Part shown: in pieces, positions 35,335 to 45,423 of the stretch
Layout: every line of letters starts with the position of its first letter
Position numbering within the stretch: position 1 is the first letter of the stretch
Assembly (NCBI RefSeq): GCF_029893105.1
Contig: NZ_JARXWG010000007.1
Location: 1 to 64,000, forward strand
Reading direction: 5' to 3'
DNA: 64,000 bases
From: Parabacteroides sp. PF5-9
Lineage (GTDB): Bacteria; Bacteroidota; Bacteroidia; Bacteroidales; Tannerellaceae
Program-made: the position numbers and the translations under genes
The notes under the pieces: model-generated
Told to the model about the DNA's origin: nothing
The model's database searches: none
The model's input: only the letters and a program-made list of their open reading frames with translations

Positions 35335-38300
35335 ATGAAGAAGCTATCCACATTGCTTATTTCGTCAATGGTCTCTATTATCGCCATCATGACCATTTTT
35401 ACATCTTGTGTTGATTCGCAAAATCAGACAATCAGCAACCTAACAGTTACTGCACTCGGCTCCCCCCTCGCTGTCGATATTCAGAAACCCGACTTCGCCT
35501 GGCAAATGCAGTCTCAGATTATCGGTATTAAACAAACAAGTTATCGGCTACTAGTCGCTACCGATGATAAATTCAATAATATTGTATGGGATAGCGGACA
35601 GCAAAACACCAGCCAATCCGTAGGTATCGTCTACGGCAATACCGGTAATGCCGCTCCGCTCCAAGCAGAAACCGACTACTACTGGAAAGTCGATATCACC
35701 GATAACAAAGGAGGCACCCACTCTGCCGCTTCCACCTTCTCGACAGGACTTATGAACCCCAAACTCGCCGCCTGGAACGGTGCAGAATGGATTGGGAACA
35801 CCCAATGGAGCCTCGATGCCCCATCTGCCCAACTCTTCCATATCAACACCAAATTCCGTATCCTCGAAGGCAACAAAATATCTCTTATCTTCGGAGCCAA
35901 CGACTTCCGCCTAAACGATAAATTCCAGAACGTCGGCAACGTCGAAGGCGAGAACTACATCCGTTGGGAACTCGACATCACCAATGTCGGTAAACGCGAA
36001 GGAGCCGTCATCAACCTTTACCGTGTCGGATATGCACAGGGAGATGATCCAAACGTACCATACAAAACAATCTCTCTCGCTACCAACCCCGAGACCAACA
36101 TCAATAAACTGATCACAGCTGTCAATGCCCGTCAGGAGAACACCTTGGATATCATCGTTCAATCCAGTGAAATCAGTACGCGCATCAACGGCGAACAACT
36201 TATCCTTGCCAGCGGACGCCAAGGAGGAATTGCTGTCGTTTCCCCCTTAAACCGTAGTGGAAACAATTTTAATACTTTCCCCAACCTCAACGCTATCGGA
36301 TTCTATACCGGGCAAGGAGAAAAGGTAGAATTTACCGACTACAATCTTTGTAGTGTCGGACAAAGCGATCCCGCGATCCTCTTTGGTCCTACTCAAGGAT
36401 CTACTTATTCCATCTTTAAAGACATTAAAGGCCTTAAAGTCCTCAACAACAAAATTACTGTTGATAGTGGAGCCTTCGGCTACGCCGACCCCAGCCACTA
36501 CGAATCACTAGCTATGTTTCGCACCGAATTCGACACCGAAGGCAAAAACATTGCCAAAGCCAAAATATATATCACAGCGATGGGAGCCTATGAAATGTTT
36601 ATCAATGGTAAACGTCTCGGCGACGATTGGTTTAACCCGGGCATGAGTCAATATCGTGAAACGCTTACATACCATGCCTACGATGTTACTTCTATGCTCA
36701 ACAAAGGGAAAAATGCGATCGGAACCATACTTGGTCCTGGCTTCTATACCGGATATATGACATTTACTCCCAGCAATTATAACTTCTTTGGCGATCATGA
36801 AGCGCTTCTGGCCAAACTTGTTATTACCTATACCGACGGTTCTCAGAAATGTATCGTAACCGATCGTGAAAATTGGAAAACCTGGAATCAAGGGCCTATC
36901 GAAGCTGCAAGTATGTTCCAGGGACAACGTTATAATGCGAATAAAGAAGAGGCTATTGCCGGGTGGGATAAACCCGGATACAACGACACAACATGGAATA
37001 CACCCGACAATGTTAGTCCACGCGAATGGATACACTTCGATATAACAGCACGTCGTGATAAACCGATCCGTGAAATCGAACGTCTTCAAGCCAACCGTGT
37101 ACTCAAGACACATAGCGAACGTGGCAATACATATACTTACGATATTGGAGTAGCTATGGTTGGCGTTCCGTCTGTAACCATACCTGCCGGTTCACTCAAA
37201 GAAGGGGATACGGTTATCCTTCGTTTTGGAGAAGAGATCTACCCGGGTAATGAAGATTCACCCAACCAGGCAACTCCGGCAGGGGTGACCTACGTCTCAT
37301 TATATGGCCCCAACGGTGCCTACCGCCCCGGAGTAGCCGGACGTGTCCTTCACGACACCTATCGTGCGGCACTGGCAACCGATTTTTACATCGCTTCCAA
37401 AGCCGATGAAAGCCGAGATGTACTCATCGAGCCACATTTTACCTACCGAGGATATCGCTACATACAGATTACTGTTCCAAGTCGCACATCACCATTGCCT
37501 TTGCAAAACGTTAAAAGCATAGTCCTCTCATCTGAACCCGTCACCGGAACCTATGAAGGAGAAACAACCGATATCACAGGCGCGCTGATCAATCAACTTT
37601 ATAAAAACATTCAACGGAGCCAGCTCGGCAATTTCTTCTCCATACCAACCGATTGTCCGCAACGCAATGAACGTATGGGATGGACAGGAGATGCACAAGC
37701 CTACGCACGCACTTCGACTTACAACGGGGATGTACAAGCCTTCTTCCGTCAGTGGATGGTCGCCCTGCGTAACGATCAGGCCGTAGGAGGACGCGACGGA
37801 GCGCCTGCGGGAGGTATCGGAAGCACTGTGCCAACCTACTCGCGTAACCGTGAAGAGACTTTTGCCGACGGGACAACGTGGGCCGCAGCTGTTTGTATGG
37901 TGCCCTGGCAACTCTATCAGCAATACGGCGACCTTGAAGTCGTCCGTGAAAACTTCGCGACAATGAAACTATGGCTCGAAGGGATGAACCATTACACCGT
38001 TCCGGGATATGAAGGGTTGTCATCCCGAACGACCGGACTCGCCGATTGGCTTAGTGTAGACACTCGCACGACAAGTGACATTTGTAACAATGCGATCTAT
38101 CTCCATATGATGGAAATCACCGCTATTATGGCCGAAGCGATTGGTGAAACGAATTATGCTAAGACATTGCAGAATCGGCATACTGTAGCTAAAGAATCAT
38201 TTAATCGAGCATATGTCAATCCCGAGACAGGAATGACACGTTCCATCTCACTGACCGACGGTAAGGTGGTCGACCTGATTGATTCCCAGACATCATATGC

Positions 38301-39168
38301 TACACCACTAAACTTCAACGCGTTCAGTGAAACAATGACAATCACTGCAGGAGAAAACGCAGGGATGACTTACAAGGCGTATGCTGCCAAACGCCTCGCT
38401 GAACTTGCCGCCAATCCATCCAGAAGCGGAAATGAAGGGACAGTCATGTACGTTCGTCGCCCCGGATTCGGCATGATGCCTCCCGGAGGTATTTCTATGG
38501 CAACAAACCCTACTGAGAAATCGCTCGACAACACAATCACTACCGGATTCTCCGGCACACCCAATATCCTGCCTGCACTTACACGCACAGGTAATGTCGA
38601 AGCAGCCTACAAAATGTTTGCCTGCACCGACTACGCCTCATGGTTATATCCTGTTAAACTCGGATCAACCTCCATGTGGGAACGGTGGAACTCCTATGAA
38701 TTGGCCTTCCAGATGAACGGCGAAAGTAGTATGAACTCATTCAACCACTTCGCACTTGGATCGGTCGGATCATGGATACATGAATACCACCTCGGAATCA
38801 CTACCGACGGAACACCCGGCTATCAGAACTTCATCCTGCAGCCATTACCTGGAGGTACATATACCAGTGCATCCGGAAGTTACGCTTCCAACTATGGGGT
38901 GATAAAAAGCAGCTGGACAGCCGATAAAGGCAAACTACTTACATACGACTTTACCATCCCGGCCAACACAACTGCAACCCTCTATCTGCCTATCGACGAA
39001 AGGACAGCAAATAATTTCACTGCGATAGACGGTATACGATATATCGGTATGGAAACCCGTAACGGTATACAAACAGCCAAATTCACAGCTGAAGCAGGAG
39101 GATATCATATGACATTTGGTAATGGTACGACTACTGTTAGCCTCCAAGAAGGGTATAAGGCTAACTAA
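35335..39168 (+). CDS. Alpha-L-rhamnosidase, GH78, lipoprotein
   Basis: A 1277-residue secreted glycosidase that releases terminal alpha-L-rhamnose. It has a lipoprotein signal (IFTS before C25), an N-terminal beta-sandwich region, Bac_rhamnosid_N-like segments and an (alpha/alpha)6 barrel. The catalytic pattern D773-CPQRN-E778-RMGWTG-D785 matches the D/E/D triad of characterised GH78 enzymes, and E1116 in MWERW is the second acid. A C-terminal beta domain follows. It is longer than most GH78 enzymes because of the front half. No SusC/SusD pair is nearby. A bidirectional terminator follows. Confidence 0.93.
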   Translation: MKKLSTLLISSMVSIIAIMTIFTSCVDSQNQTISNLTVTALGSPLAVDIQKPDFAWQMQSQIIGIKQTSYRLLVATDDKFNNIVWDSGQQNTSQSVGIVYGNTGNAAPLQAETDYYWKVDITDNKGGTHSAASTFSTGLMNPKLAAWNGAEWIGNTQWSLDAPSAQLFHINTKFRILEGNKISLIFGANDFRLNDKFQNVGNVEGENYIRWELDITNVGKREGAVINLYRVGYAQGDDPNVPYKTISLATNPETNINKLITAVNARQENTLDIIVQSSEISTRINGEQLILASGRQGGIAVVSPLNRSGNNFNTFPNLNAIGFYTGQGEKVEFTDYNLCSVGQSDPAILFGPTQGSTYSIFKDIKGLKVLNNKITVDSGAFGYADPSHYESLAMFRTEFDTEGKNIAKAKIYITAMGAYEMFINGKRLGDDWFNPGMSQYRETLTYHAYDVTSMLNKGKNAIGTILGPGFYTGYMTFTPSNYNFFGDHEALLAKLVITYTDGSQKCIVTDRENWKTWNQGPIEAASMFQGQRYNANKEEAIAGWDKPGYNDTTWNTPDNVSPREWIHFDITARRDKPIREIERLQANRVLKTHSERGNTYTYDIGVAMVGVPSVTIPAGSLKEGDTVILRFGEEIYPGNEDSPNQATPAGVTYVSLYGPNGAYRPGVAGRVLHDTYRAALATDFYIASKADESRDVLIEPHFTYRGYRYIQITVPSRTSPLPLQNVKSIVLSSEPVTGTYEGETTDITGALINQLYKNIQRSQLGNFFSIPTDCPQRNERMGWTGDAQAYARTSTYNGDVQAFFRQWMVALRNDQAVGGRDGAPAGGIGSTVPTYSRNREETFADGTTWAAAVCMVPWQLYQQYGDLEVVRENFATMKLWLEGMNHYTVPGYEGLSSRTTGLADWLSVDTRTTSDICNNAIYLHMMEITAIMAEAIGETNYAKTLQNRHTVAKESFNRAYVNPETGMTRSISLTDGKVVDLIDSQTSYATPLNFNAFSETMTITAGENAGMTYKAYAAKRLAELAANPSRSGNEGTVMYVRRPGFGMMPPGGISMATNPTEKSLDNTITTGFSGTPNILPALTRTGNVEAAYKMFACTDYASWLYPVKLGSTSMWERWNSYELAFQMNGESSMNSFNHFALGSVGSWIHEYHLGITTDGTPGYQNFILQPLPGGTYTSASGSYASNYGVIKSSWTADKGKLLTYDFTIPANTTATLYLPIDERTANNFTAIDGIRYIGMETRNGIQTAKFTAEAGGYHMTFGNGTTTVSLQEGYKAN

Positions 39169-39201
39169 AAAAATAGGCATTAGTTTTTTCATTAAATATG
39201 T

Positions 39202-39250
39202 TTCCCTTGTGAGTATTCTATTGGAAGATAGATCTCACAAGGGAATTTTC
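39202..39250. terminator. Bidirectional terminator between convergent genes
   Basis: TTCCCTTGTGAG (39202-39213) pairs perfectly with CTCACAAGGGAA (39234-39245) around a 20-nt loop, with TTTT after it on the plus strand. It serves the GH78 gene and probably also the minus-strand gene ending at 39276. Confidence 0.85.
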
Positions 39251-39275
39251 TTATATTAAAGTAACAAGCTCCTCC

Positions 39276-41933
39276 TTACTTATAAATTCCAATTAGTCCT
39301 CCTGAGGTAACCGTTTCTGCATTAATACTAAAATCGCTTTTACTTCGGCTATTGTTATAAAACGTTACCCTTGCAATACCGTTCGTATCCGGAATCACCA
39401 TAGGGTTCCAATAGAGGGTACGGCGGTAGTCAGATTGCAACGGCAACACCAAATAGTCAGGGGTATAAAATTCCTTCACCGCACTATATCCTTCCAGCTG
39501 CGTTTTCCTAATTCCCTTAGCCGGATCAACAGGAATCTCTTCTCCTTCCGGATAAGTCTCAATAAATACAACACAGCTATACGTATTGACTACATTAAAC
39601 AAACTCATCTCAACAGGTGCGTATTGCATCCTCACAGGTAACTCTTCATTAATATAAACAGATTTAATCGCTTGAAGCCTTATCAGTCTATGAGGTTGAA
39701 TATCTTTATCGTTATTACTTTGGCGTTCATGGTTAATGACAAAAAGCGGTTCCTTTCCCTTGTACAACAAATATTCTCCTCCGCTCGTGCTATTCGTATC
39801 ATTATTATCTTCTGCAGGCTCGGTAGCATAAATTGTAAGCGGAGCATTCACACTCTGTGTGATAGTGTTATGCAGATTGATTTCAAACCCTTTATTCATA
39901 TTGATCAACATTTGATTGATATCATTCCCAATAAATAGCCCTCTGTCATAAATATCATCCAGTTCAGAATGTACATCATAATAAGCTACCGATGTCGAAC
40001 GATTGCGGAAAATCTGTCGTTCTCTTACTCGTTTGGCAATAATCGTGACTTCGGGTAAATCATGTATTTCTTCTGTGATACCTATTACTTTATCCAATGG
40101 GTCAGGAGCAGCTGCAATAGCCGGTTCCGAAAGTTCATAGGAATGGTCGAAACTCTTTTCATTATTCAATATCCCGTTATCCGCTTCGCCAACCGTTACC
40201 TGCATATCCGCATACCGATATCTTTGTGGTTCGGGTCTGAAAAGACGATTCAGAAAAATCTGATGATCCTTCGCTTTCCCTTTTTCAGTCACACCCAATA
40301 TCATATCCCACTTACCAGATGTATTCATTGTAAAAGAAAAACCTCCCAAACTATCTGTTGTAAAAAACTCTGTTACAGTAATATCATCCTTATTATCTTC
40401 TCCTTTCTTACGCAATAATAAGGAAATGTCCACGTTTGGTTGAGGTTTCTGTTTAACAAATGAAACCACCTTTCCATTGACTTCTATCCCCTGTTCCGGA
40501 AAATATTTTGGCAGAAAAGAATCGATTCCAGCCATTTGTTGCCACGAATAACGTCTCCAGCCCTGGACCATCAGTAGCAGATCAAGTGCAGCACTCCGTA
40601 TATCATCTTGTCTTTCAAAATACCAGGAAGGATTGCGCACATACCCCTTAATCTCCGACATCAATAAAAGGTCTGTCAAAATAGTATGCCTTCCTTCAAC
40701 TTCATCCATACCATCTCTAACCGACAAAGAAAAGGTCTGGATCCTCGGATTGTTTTCACTATCTGTTATCGTAAACTCCATATCAACCAATTCGTTAGGA
40801 GAGTACATCTCTTTACTTATTTTTGTCCTAATATTCAACTCCTCTTGAGTATTGGCAAATATCAAACGCTCAGCTAAGATCTCTCCGACATTATTAAAAA
40901 GTACGATCTGTGAAACACCCGAAGGCAATCGGGTTTTATCCATTTTGAAACACTCCTCCCCACCATCCTCTATAGAAACCAACAAATAATCCTGCAGTTT
41001 GCCGCCATTTAAAAGAACGACACCCAAAAGTCCTGTAACAGTACTGCTATTTTTCCGCAATATGATTCCAATACTGTCAGGTGAGGAAAGATTGTCTACT
41101 TCCATAACTACCCCCTGTGGTAAATATAAGGGTAGTTCAAACCTGTATTTTCTTCCGGAATAGTCGACCACGACCTCCTGTATCGTGGAATCGGGAATAT
41201 ATGTAAAAATACCTTTCCCTTCATGCTGAGTCACAAATCTGGTCAATACATCTCCTTTTCTGTCGACCACAGCACCGCTGACATCAATCGGATTACCAGC
41301 CTCATCCGATACTTCAAAAGCCACTCGTGACAAGATACCCTCAACAAGATTTCCTCCTTCAGGAAAAAAACGCATATTTACCACCTTCCCTCGCTCAGGC
41401 TTTGCCCTTTTTACAGGATAGCTGCCCTTACCATAGACCAGCATTTCTTTCTCTTTGTAATTGCCCTCCGCTTTCGGTTTATCGAAAACCGGTAACAACC
41501 TCGAAAAGATAATATCTTCACCAAAATTGAGCATATATTTCGTATAAGCCCGAACTTCATAAAAACCCGAATAGAACGGAAGCTGATTAAGCGTAAACTC
41601 ACCATGACATTCCCCATTCTCAATCTCCAATATCCGGGTATTAACGATTTCTCCGCCAGGATTCAATAGTTCCACATAAAGAGTCTTACTCAGTGAACTC
41701 AATTGATGCTGTCCGGAAGTAACATAACATTTAAACCAGATATCATCTCCCTGATAATAACTCGTATTGTCAAAGTGTAAATACACCTTCTCCTGCGGAA
41801 TATATCTCGAATAATTACTAAGAGCCTGAATAAATGACGCCAGTTCCCTTTTTTCAGCACTCAGACTCTGCCCCTGGACCTGTAATCCACATATCAGGAA
41901 AAATAAGACAAACAGATAAGTCGTGGTCTTCAT
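39276..41933 (-). CDS. Large secreted MG2-like protein with a degenerate plug-like domain
   Basis: An 885-residue protein with a signal peptide (cleavage near VQGQ-SLS, residue 22). Residues of about 40-150 form an alpha-2-macroglobulin MG2-like domain (EKVYLHFDNTSYYQGDDIWF). Further beta-sandwich domains follow, including a carboxypeptidase-regulatory-like segment near 480-560. A later region (about 630-770; VTIIAKRVRERQIF, GNDINQMLINM) resembles the plug of TonB-dependent receptors without a barrel. Such proteins are common in Bacteroidetes and their function is not established; protein binding or envelope assembly is possible. Confidence 0.7.
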   Translation of the reverse strand: MKTTTYLFVLFFLICGLQVQGQSLSAEKRELASFIQALSNYSRYIPQEKVYLHFDNTSYYQGDDIWFKCYVTSGQHQLSSLSKTLYVELLNPGGEIVNTRILEIENGECHGEFTLNQLPFYSGFYEVRAYTKYMLNFGEDIIFSRLLPVFDKPKAEGNYKEKEMLVYGKGSYPVKRAKPERGKVVNMRFFPEGGNLVEGILSRVAFEVSDEAGNPIDVSGAVVDRKGDVLTRFVTQHEGKGIFTYIPDSTIQEVVVDYSGRKYRFELPLYLPQGVVMEVDNLSSPDSIGIILRKNSSTVTGLLGVVLLNGGKLQDYLLVSIEDGGEECFKMDKTRLPSGVSQIVLFNNVGEILAERLIFANTQEELNIRTKISKEMYSPNELVDMEFTITDSENNPRIQTFSLSVRDGMDEVEGRHTILTDLLLMSEIKGYVRNPSWYFERQDDIRSAALDLLLMVQGWRRYSWQQMAGIDSFLPKYFPEQGIEVNGKVVSFVKQKPQPNVDISLLLRKKGEDNKDDITVTEFFTTDSLGGFSFTMNTSGKWDMILGVTEKGKAKDHQIFLNRLFRPEPQRYRYADMQVTVGEADNGILNNEKSFDHSYELSEPAIAAAPDPLDKVIGITEEIHDLPEVTIIAKRVRERQIFRNRSTSVAYYDVHSELDDIYDRGLFIGNDINQMLINMNKGFEINLHNTITQSVNAPLTIYATEPAEDNNDTNSTSGGEYLLYKGKEPLFVINHERQSNNDKDIQPHRLIRLQAIKSVYINEELPVRMQYAPVEMSLFNVVNTYSCVVFIETYPEGEEIPVDPAKGIRKTQLEGYSAVKEFYTPDYLVLPLQSDYRRTLYWNPMVIPDTNGIARVTFYNNSRSKSDFSINAETVTSGGLIGIYK

Positions 41934-42073
41934 ACGGCAAACTGCTTTTTATGTTAATGGCTTAGTACAATGGTAAAAATAAAACTATTTATCTTACGCT
42001 TTACATTATTCCGCCAAATAATCAGCATATATTAATCAACCACGCCAAATTTTATTGTTTTTACTAAAAACCC

Positions 42074-43555
42074 TCAACCCAAAACCGCATTCCGCATATC
42101 CCCCGTCTCTAACAACGCCTTATGAAAAGCAAAAGCATTATACAAATTCACTGGGGTCTGTCCTGCTGCCCCGCTTGCCAGATACTGGTATAAAAGAGAA
42201 CGATAATCCGGATGCGCACAATTCTCAATAATACACTCTGCCCGCTCCCGGGGCGATTTACCTCGCAGGTCAGCAACCCCATACTCCGAGACTATCACCT
42301 TCACTGAATGTTCATTATGATCCACGTGCGAAACCATCGGTACAAAAGCACTAATCTGACCACCTTTAGCCGTTGAGGGAGTTAGAAAAATAGAAATAAA
42401 AGCATTACGTGTAAAATCTCCCGATCCCCCAATCCCATTCATAATCTTACTGCCTGTTATATGGGTCGAATTAATATTGCCGAAAATATCCGCCTCAATA
42501 GCCGTATTCATTGAAATAATACCCAAACGGCGGATCACCTCCGGATGATTAGAAATTTCAGACGTACGCAACACAATCCGTTCTTTAAAAAAAGCCAGAT
42601 TCTTATAAATCCGTTCAATATATGGATTACTCACCGTTAATGTCCCTCCACTCGCAAACGAGACACGCCCCTTTTCCAATAAATCCACAACACCATCCTG
42701 AATAACTTCTGTATAAACCTCAAAATCGGGAATAGACTCATGATCACCCATTGCTGCCAAAACAGCATTAGCAATATTGCCAACCCCCGACTGAATCGGT
42801 AGAAACGACTCAGGAATAACCCCTTTTCTCATCTCATCTACAAGAAAATCAGCCGTATGAACCCCAATTCTGGAAGTAATCTCATCCACAGGCGTAAAGC
42901 CACCCCCATCATTCGAAACAAACGTCTCTACCACTACAATCCGTTCTGGATCAACCGCTATATAATCCTTTCCAATACGATCTTTCACCGAATAAACAGG
43001 AATCTCGCGACGATAAGGAGGATCCTGTAAATCCGTCAGATCATGAATTCCCCGTAACTCCTTTGGATGCCATCCGTTCAACTCTACAATAACCACTTTG
43101 GCCAGTTTAGCAATAGTAGGCGTCATACCGACTCCACACGTCGGAACAATTCTGCCATCATCGGTCACGTCTGAAGCTTCAATAATCGCCACATCCAATT
43201 CACCATAAAATCCATACCGTAAATCCTGCGATAAAGTCGACAAATGCAAGTCAAAATAACTCGTCCCTCCCTTATTAATGGCATTCCTTAAATCAGTATT
43301 CGTCTGATAAGGCGTACGAAACTTAATCGCATCAGCCCTTGAAAGTGCTCCGTCAATTGCATCACCTGTTGATGCTCCGGTAAACACCCCTATCTGAAAA
43401 ATATTCCCCTTGGCATGTTCATCCGCTGCACGTTGAGCCAAAGCCAAAGGAACAACCTTTGGACAACCCGCATGTGTAAAACCACTAAACCCCACATGAT
43501 CATTATGCTTGATAAGCAGTGCTGCTTCCTCCGCTGAAATTCTTTTAATACCCAT
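42074..43555 (-). CDS. Acetyl-CoA hydrolase/transferase family (succinate:acetate CoA-transferase)
   Basis: A 493-residue class I CoA-transferase of the Cat1/ScpC type that moves CoA between succinyl-CoA and acetate or propionate, which matters in succinate/propionate fermentation. Family marks are GFTHAGCPKVVP near residue 20-31, the GVGNIANAVLAA segment, and NTAIEADIFGNINSTHITG, where the catalytic glutamate lies, followed by GIGGSGDF. It is divergent from the GlxA-type regulator, which may control it; the control link is inferred. Confidence 0.92.
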   Translation of the reverse strand: MGIKRISAEEAALLIKHNDHVGFSGFTHAGCPKVVPLALAQRAADEHAKGNIFQIGVFTGASTGDAIDGALSRADAIKFRTPYQTNTDLRNAINKGGTSYFDLHLSTLSQDLRYGFYGELDVAIIEASDVTDDGRIVPTCGVGMTPTIAKLAKVVIVELNGWHPKELRGIHDLTDLQDPPYRREIPVYSVKDRIGKDYIAVDPERIVVVETFVSNDGGGFTPVDEITSRIGVHTADFLVDEMRKGVIPESFLPIQSGVGNIANAVLAAMGDHESIPDFEVYTEVIQDGVVDLLEKGRVSFASGGTLTVSNPYIERIYKNLAFFKERIVLRTSEISNHPEVIRRLGIISMNTAIEADIFGNINSTHITGSKIMNGIGGSGDFTRNAFISIFLTPSTAKGGQISAFVPMVSHVDHNEHSVKVIVSEYGVADLRGKSPRERAECIIENCAHPDYRSLLYQYLASGAAGQTPVNLYNAFAFHKALLETGDMRNAVLG

Positions 43556-43580
43556 AACTATTCATCAATTAAATGTGGTA

Positions 43581-43611
43581 CAAAGTTAAGGTCATCCAAT
43601 CATGTCTCAAA
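43581..43611 (-). promoter_or_regulatory. Promoter of the CoA-transferase gene
   Basis: On the minus strand TTTG (43611-43608) and TAACTTTG (43588-43581) are separated by 19 nt, a full Bacteroidetes promoter, 25 nt before the ATG. Confidence 0.75.
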
Positions 43612-43654
43612 TGACAACAACACGTCCAAAACAGCCAAGCGAAAATAAAATCAT

Positions 43655-43662
43655 TACCTTTG
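43655..43662 (+). promoter_or_regulatory. -7 box of the GlxA-type regulator
   Basis: TACCTTTG matches TAnnTTTG, 22 nt before the ATG at 43685. The -33 is not conserved. It lies about 45 bp from the divergent promoter, so one regulator could act on both. Confidence 0.5.
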
Positions 43663-43684
43663 TAAACAAACTCCCCATTCAACG

Positions 43685-44683
43685 ATGAACAATACAATCA
43701 AACACATCGCCTTCCTTGTAATTCCCCAAGCCACCCTTTTAGATATAACAGGCCCCTTCGAAGTCTTCTCGCAAGCCATCGAAAACCTTCAGACACAAAA
43801 GAATACCCCAGCTTTTACCTATCAACTCCATACCCTCTCAATCGATAAAAAGAAAAACGTCCCTACAGCATCCGGACTAACCATCCAATGCTCCGAAAAC
43901 ATCCATACAACCGACTATCCCATTGATACCCTCTTTATCCCGGGAGTTCCCAATACACAAGCCGAACAATATAAACTCCCTCTCTCTGTCCTTAAATGGA
44001 TCAGCCAACAATCCTTCGAAGTGCGTCGCATCTGTTCCGTATGCACAGGCACTTTCTTTCTGGCCGAAGCCGGAGTACTCACTGGAAAAAAAGCAACAAC
44101 ACACTGGGGGAAAAGCGTTCTGTTAAGTCAAAACTACCCAGAAATACAAGTCGATAGTAACTCGATATTCATCAAAGACGGCAACACTTACACCTCCGCA
44201 GGAATATCCAGCGGAATGGACCTCGCACTCGCACTTATAGAAGAAGACCTTGGAAAAACATTCGCATTACACGTGGCACAGCAAATGGTACTCTACCTCA
44301 AACGTCCCGGAAGCCAATCGCAGTACAGTACCATCCTTGCACACCAACATACCGATTATCAACCCATCCAAACCATTACCAGCTGGATAAGCGAACACCT
44401 TCATCAAATCATTACCATCGAAACCCTTGCCGAACAAATCGCCATGAGTCCCCGCAACTTCGCACGTGTCTTCCTTCGTGAAACAGGAATCACCCCTGCC
44501 AAATACATCGACAAACTCCGCATCGAAACCGCCTGTCGATACCTCGTCGACACCCGCCTGACACTCAAAGAAATCGCCACCCTAACCGGCTTAACCTCTC
44601 CCGATAATATGCGGAAAACATTCCTCAAACATCTTAAAACTACCCCTGCGGAATACCGTAAAATGTTTACTTCGACGCTTTGA
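43685..44683 (+). CDS. GlxA-type transcriptional regulator (DJ-1/PfpI domain + AraC HTH)
   Basis: A 332-residue regulator. Residues of about 5-185 form a DJ-1/PfpI-like domain (HIAFLVIPQATLLDITGPFEVF; nucleophile-elbow-like SVCTGTFFLAEAG). Residues of about 225-325 hold an AraC-type double helix-turn-helix (ETLAEQIAMSPRNFARVFLRE; LKEIATLTGLTSPDNMRKTFLK). Regulators of this kind often control catabolic genes, with the PfpI domain as a non-enzymatic sensor. The divergent CoA-transferase gene is the likeliest target. Confidence 0.92.
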   Translation: MNNTIKHIAFLVIPQATLLDITGPFEVFSQAIENLQTQKNTPAFTYQLHTLSIDKKKNVPTASGLTIQCSENIHTTDYPIDTLFIPGVPNTQAEQYKLPLSVLKWISQQSFEVRRICSVCTGTFFLAEAGVLTGKKATTHWGKSVLLSQNYPEIQVDSNSIFIKDGNTYTSAGISSGMDLALALIEEDLGKTFALHVAQQMVLYLKRPGSQSQYSTILAHQHTDYQPIQTITSWISEHLHQIITIETLAEQIAMSPRNFARVFLRETGITPAKYIDKLRIETACRYLVDTRLTLKEIATLTGLTSPDNMRKTFLKHLKTTPAEYRKMFTSTL

Positions 44684-44825
44684 TTAGCGATTTTCTCCTA
44701 TTGCTCCACCTGTTTTCCTCCATTGATTGGTTTTCGGAAAGTCTGCATCCATTTTTCTACCTCATCCCATAGAAATAAAAACATCATTTCGACTGTTTTT
44801 TTGCAACACGTAGGTCTGTTTTCTG

Positions 44826-44907
44826 TTAGAGGTACGTCTAAATGAATTTAGAGGTAGGTGTAAATCAGTTTAGAGGTACGTCTAAAACAATTTAGACGTA
44901 CCTCTAA
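44826..44907. repeat. Second array: four 16-bp near-palindromes at 22-bp pitch
   Basis: Units at 44826-44841, 44848-44863, 44870-44885 and 44892-44907. Units 1 and 3 are TTAGAGGTACGTCTAA, unit 2 is TTAGAGGTAGGTGTAA and unit 4 (TTAGACGTACCTCTAA) is the exact reverse complement of 1 and 3. Spacers are 6 bp (ATGAAT, ATCAGT, AACAAT). The geometry is the same as the array at 117-204, though the sequence differs. It lies 142 bp after the GlxA-type gene and 64 bp before element B. The rest of 44684-44825 shows no gene. Confidence 0.88.
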
Positions 44908-44970
44908 CAAAAAAGTATTATAAAAGGAACAAATAAACTGATGGGAGGTTTCTGTTTTTTGCTTTGATTA

Positions 44971-45329
44971 ACGTGAGTTCGATATAAGTTTCAGATTGAA
45001 GAATATGTGAAGATAGTGAAGGCGAACGCCACAGGCGTTAAATGTGCATAACCCCGGGTGAAGAGGAGTGTAGCGGATCGACCCGGGGTGAATAGATACT
45101 ACTCTCCAATCAACGCCGATAGGTGTTGAACTGCAGATGATTGAACACCTTCGGCGTTCGTTTGTTACACTCATTATATACCCCGGGTCGATCCGCTACG
45201 CTCCTCTTCACCCGGGGTTATTGGCTAAGGCCGATCTTCGATTCACATTAAATCCCTGTGGGATTTGGTCTTCGGAAAACCTTCAAATTTTACAAAATCT
45301 GAAGATAAATCTTTATATCGAACTCACGT
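44971..45329. mobile_element. MITE-like element B with 17-bp terminal inverted repeats
   Basis: Perfect 17-bp termini: ACGTGAGTTCGATATAA (44971-44987) and TTATATCGAACTCACGT (45313-45329). Inside, 40-bp arms at 45050-45089 and 45180-45219 are inverted copies with one mismatch (core CCCCGGGTGAAGAGGAG... ). A central hairpin (AACGCCGATAGGTGTT / GAACACCTTCGGCGTT, about 45113-45160) adds a third level. No transposase and no coding potential. The overall plan matches element A at 8940-9340. It fills most of the gap before the minus-strand permease gene. Confidence 0.75.
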
Positions 45330-45423
45330 TTGATTATTTCAAGGTAAGTACTGAGATCTTATTATTTACCCGATCAAATCGACTTGTTTCAAAAGCTGTA
45401 TATTGGTTTTACCTTTAAATCAT

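Noticed and set aside
45137-45418. Open frame of 93 codons over the right part of element B
   Set aside because: It is the translation of an inverted-repeat arm and has no start context or domain.
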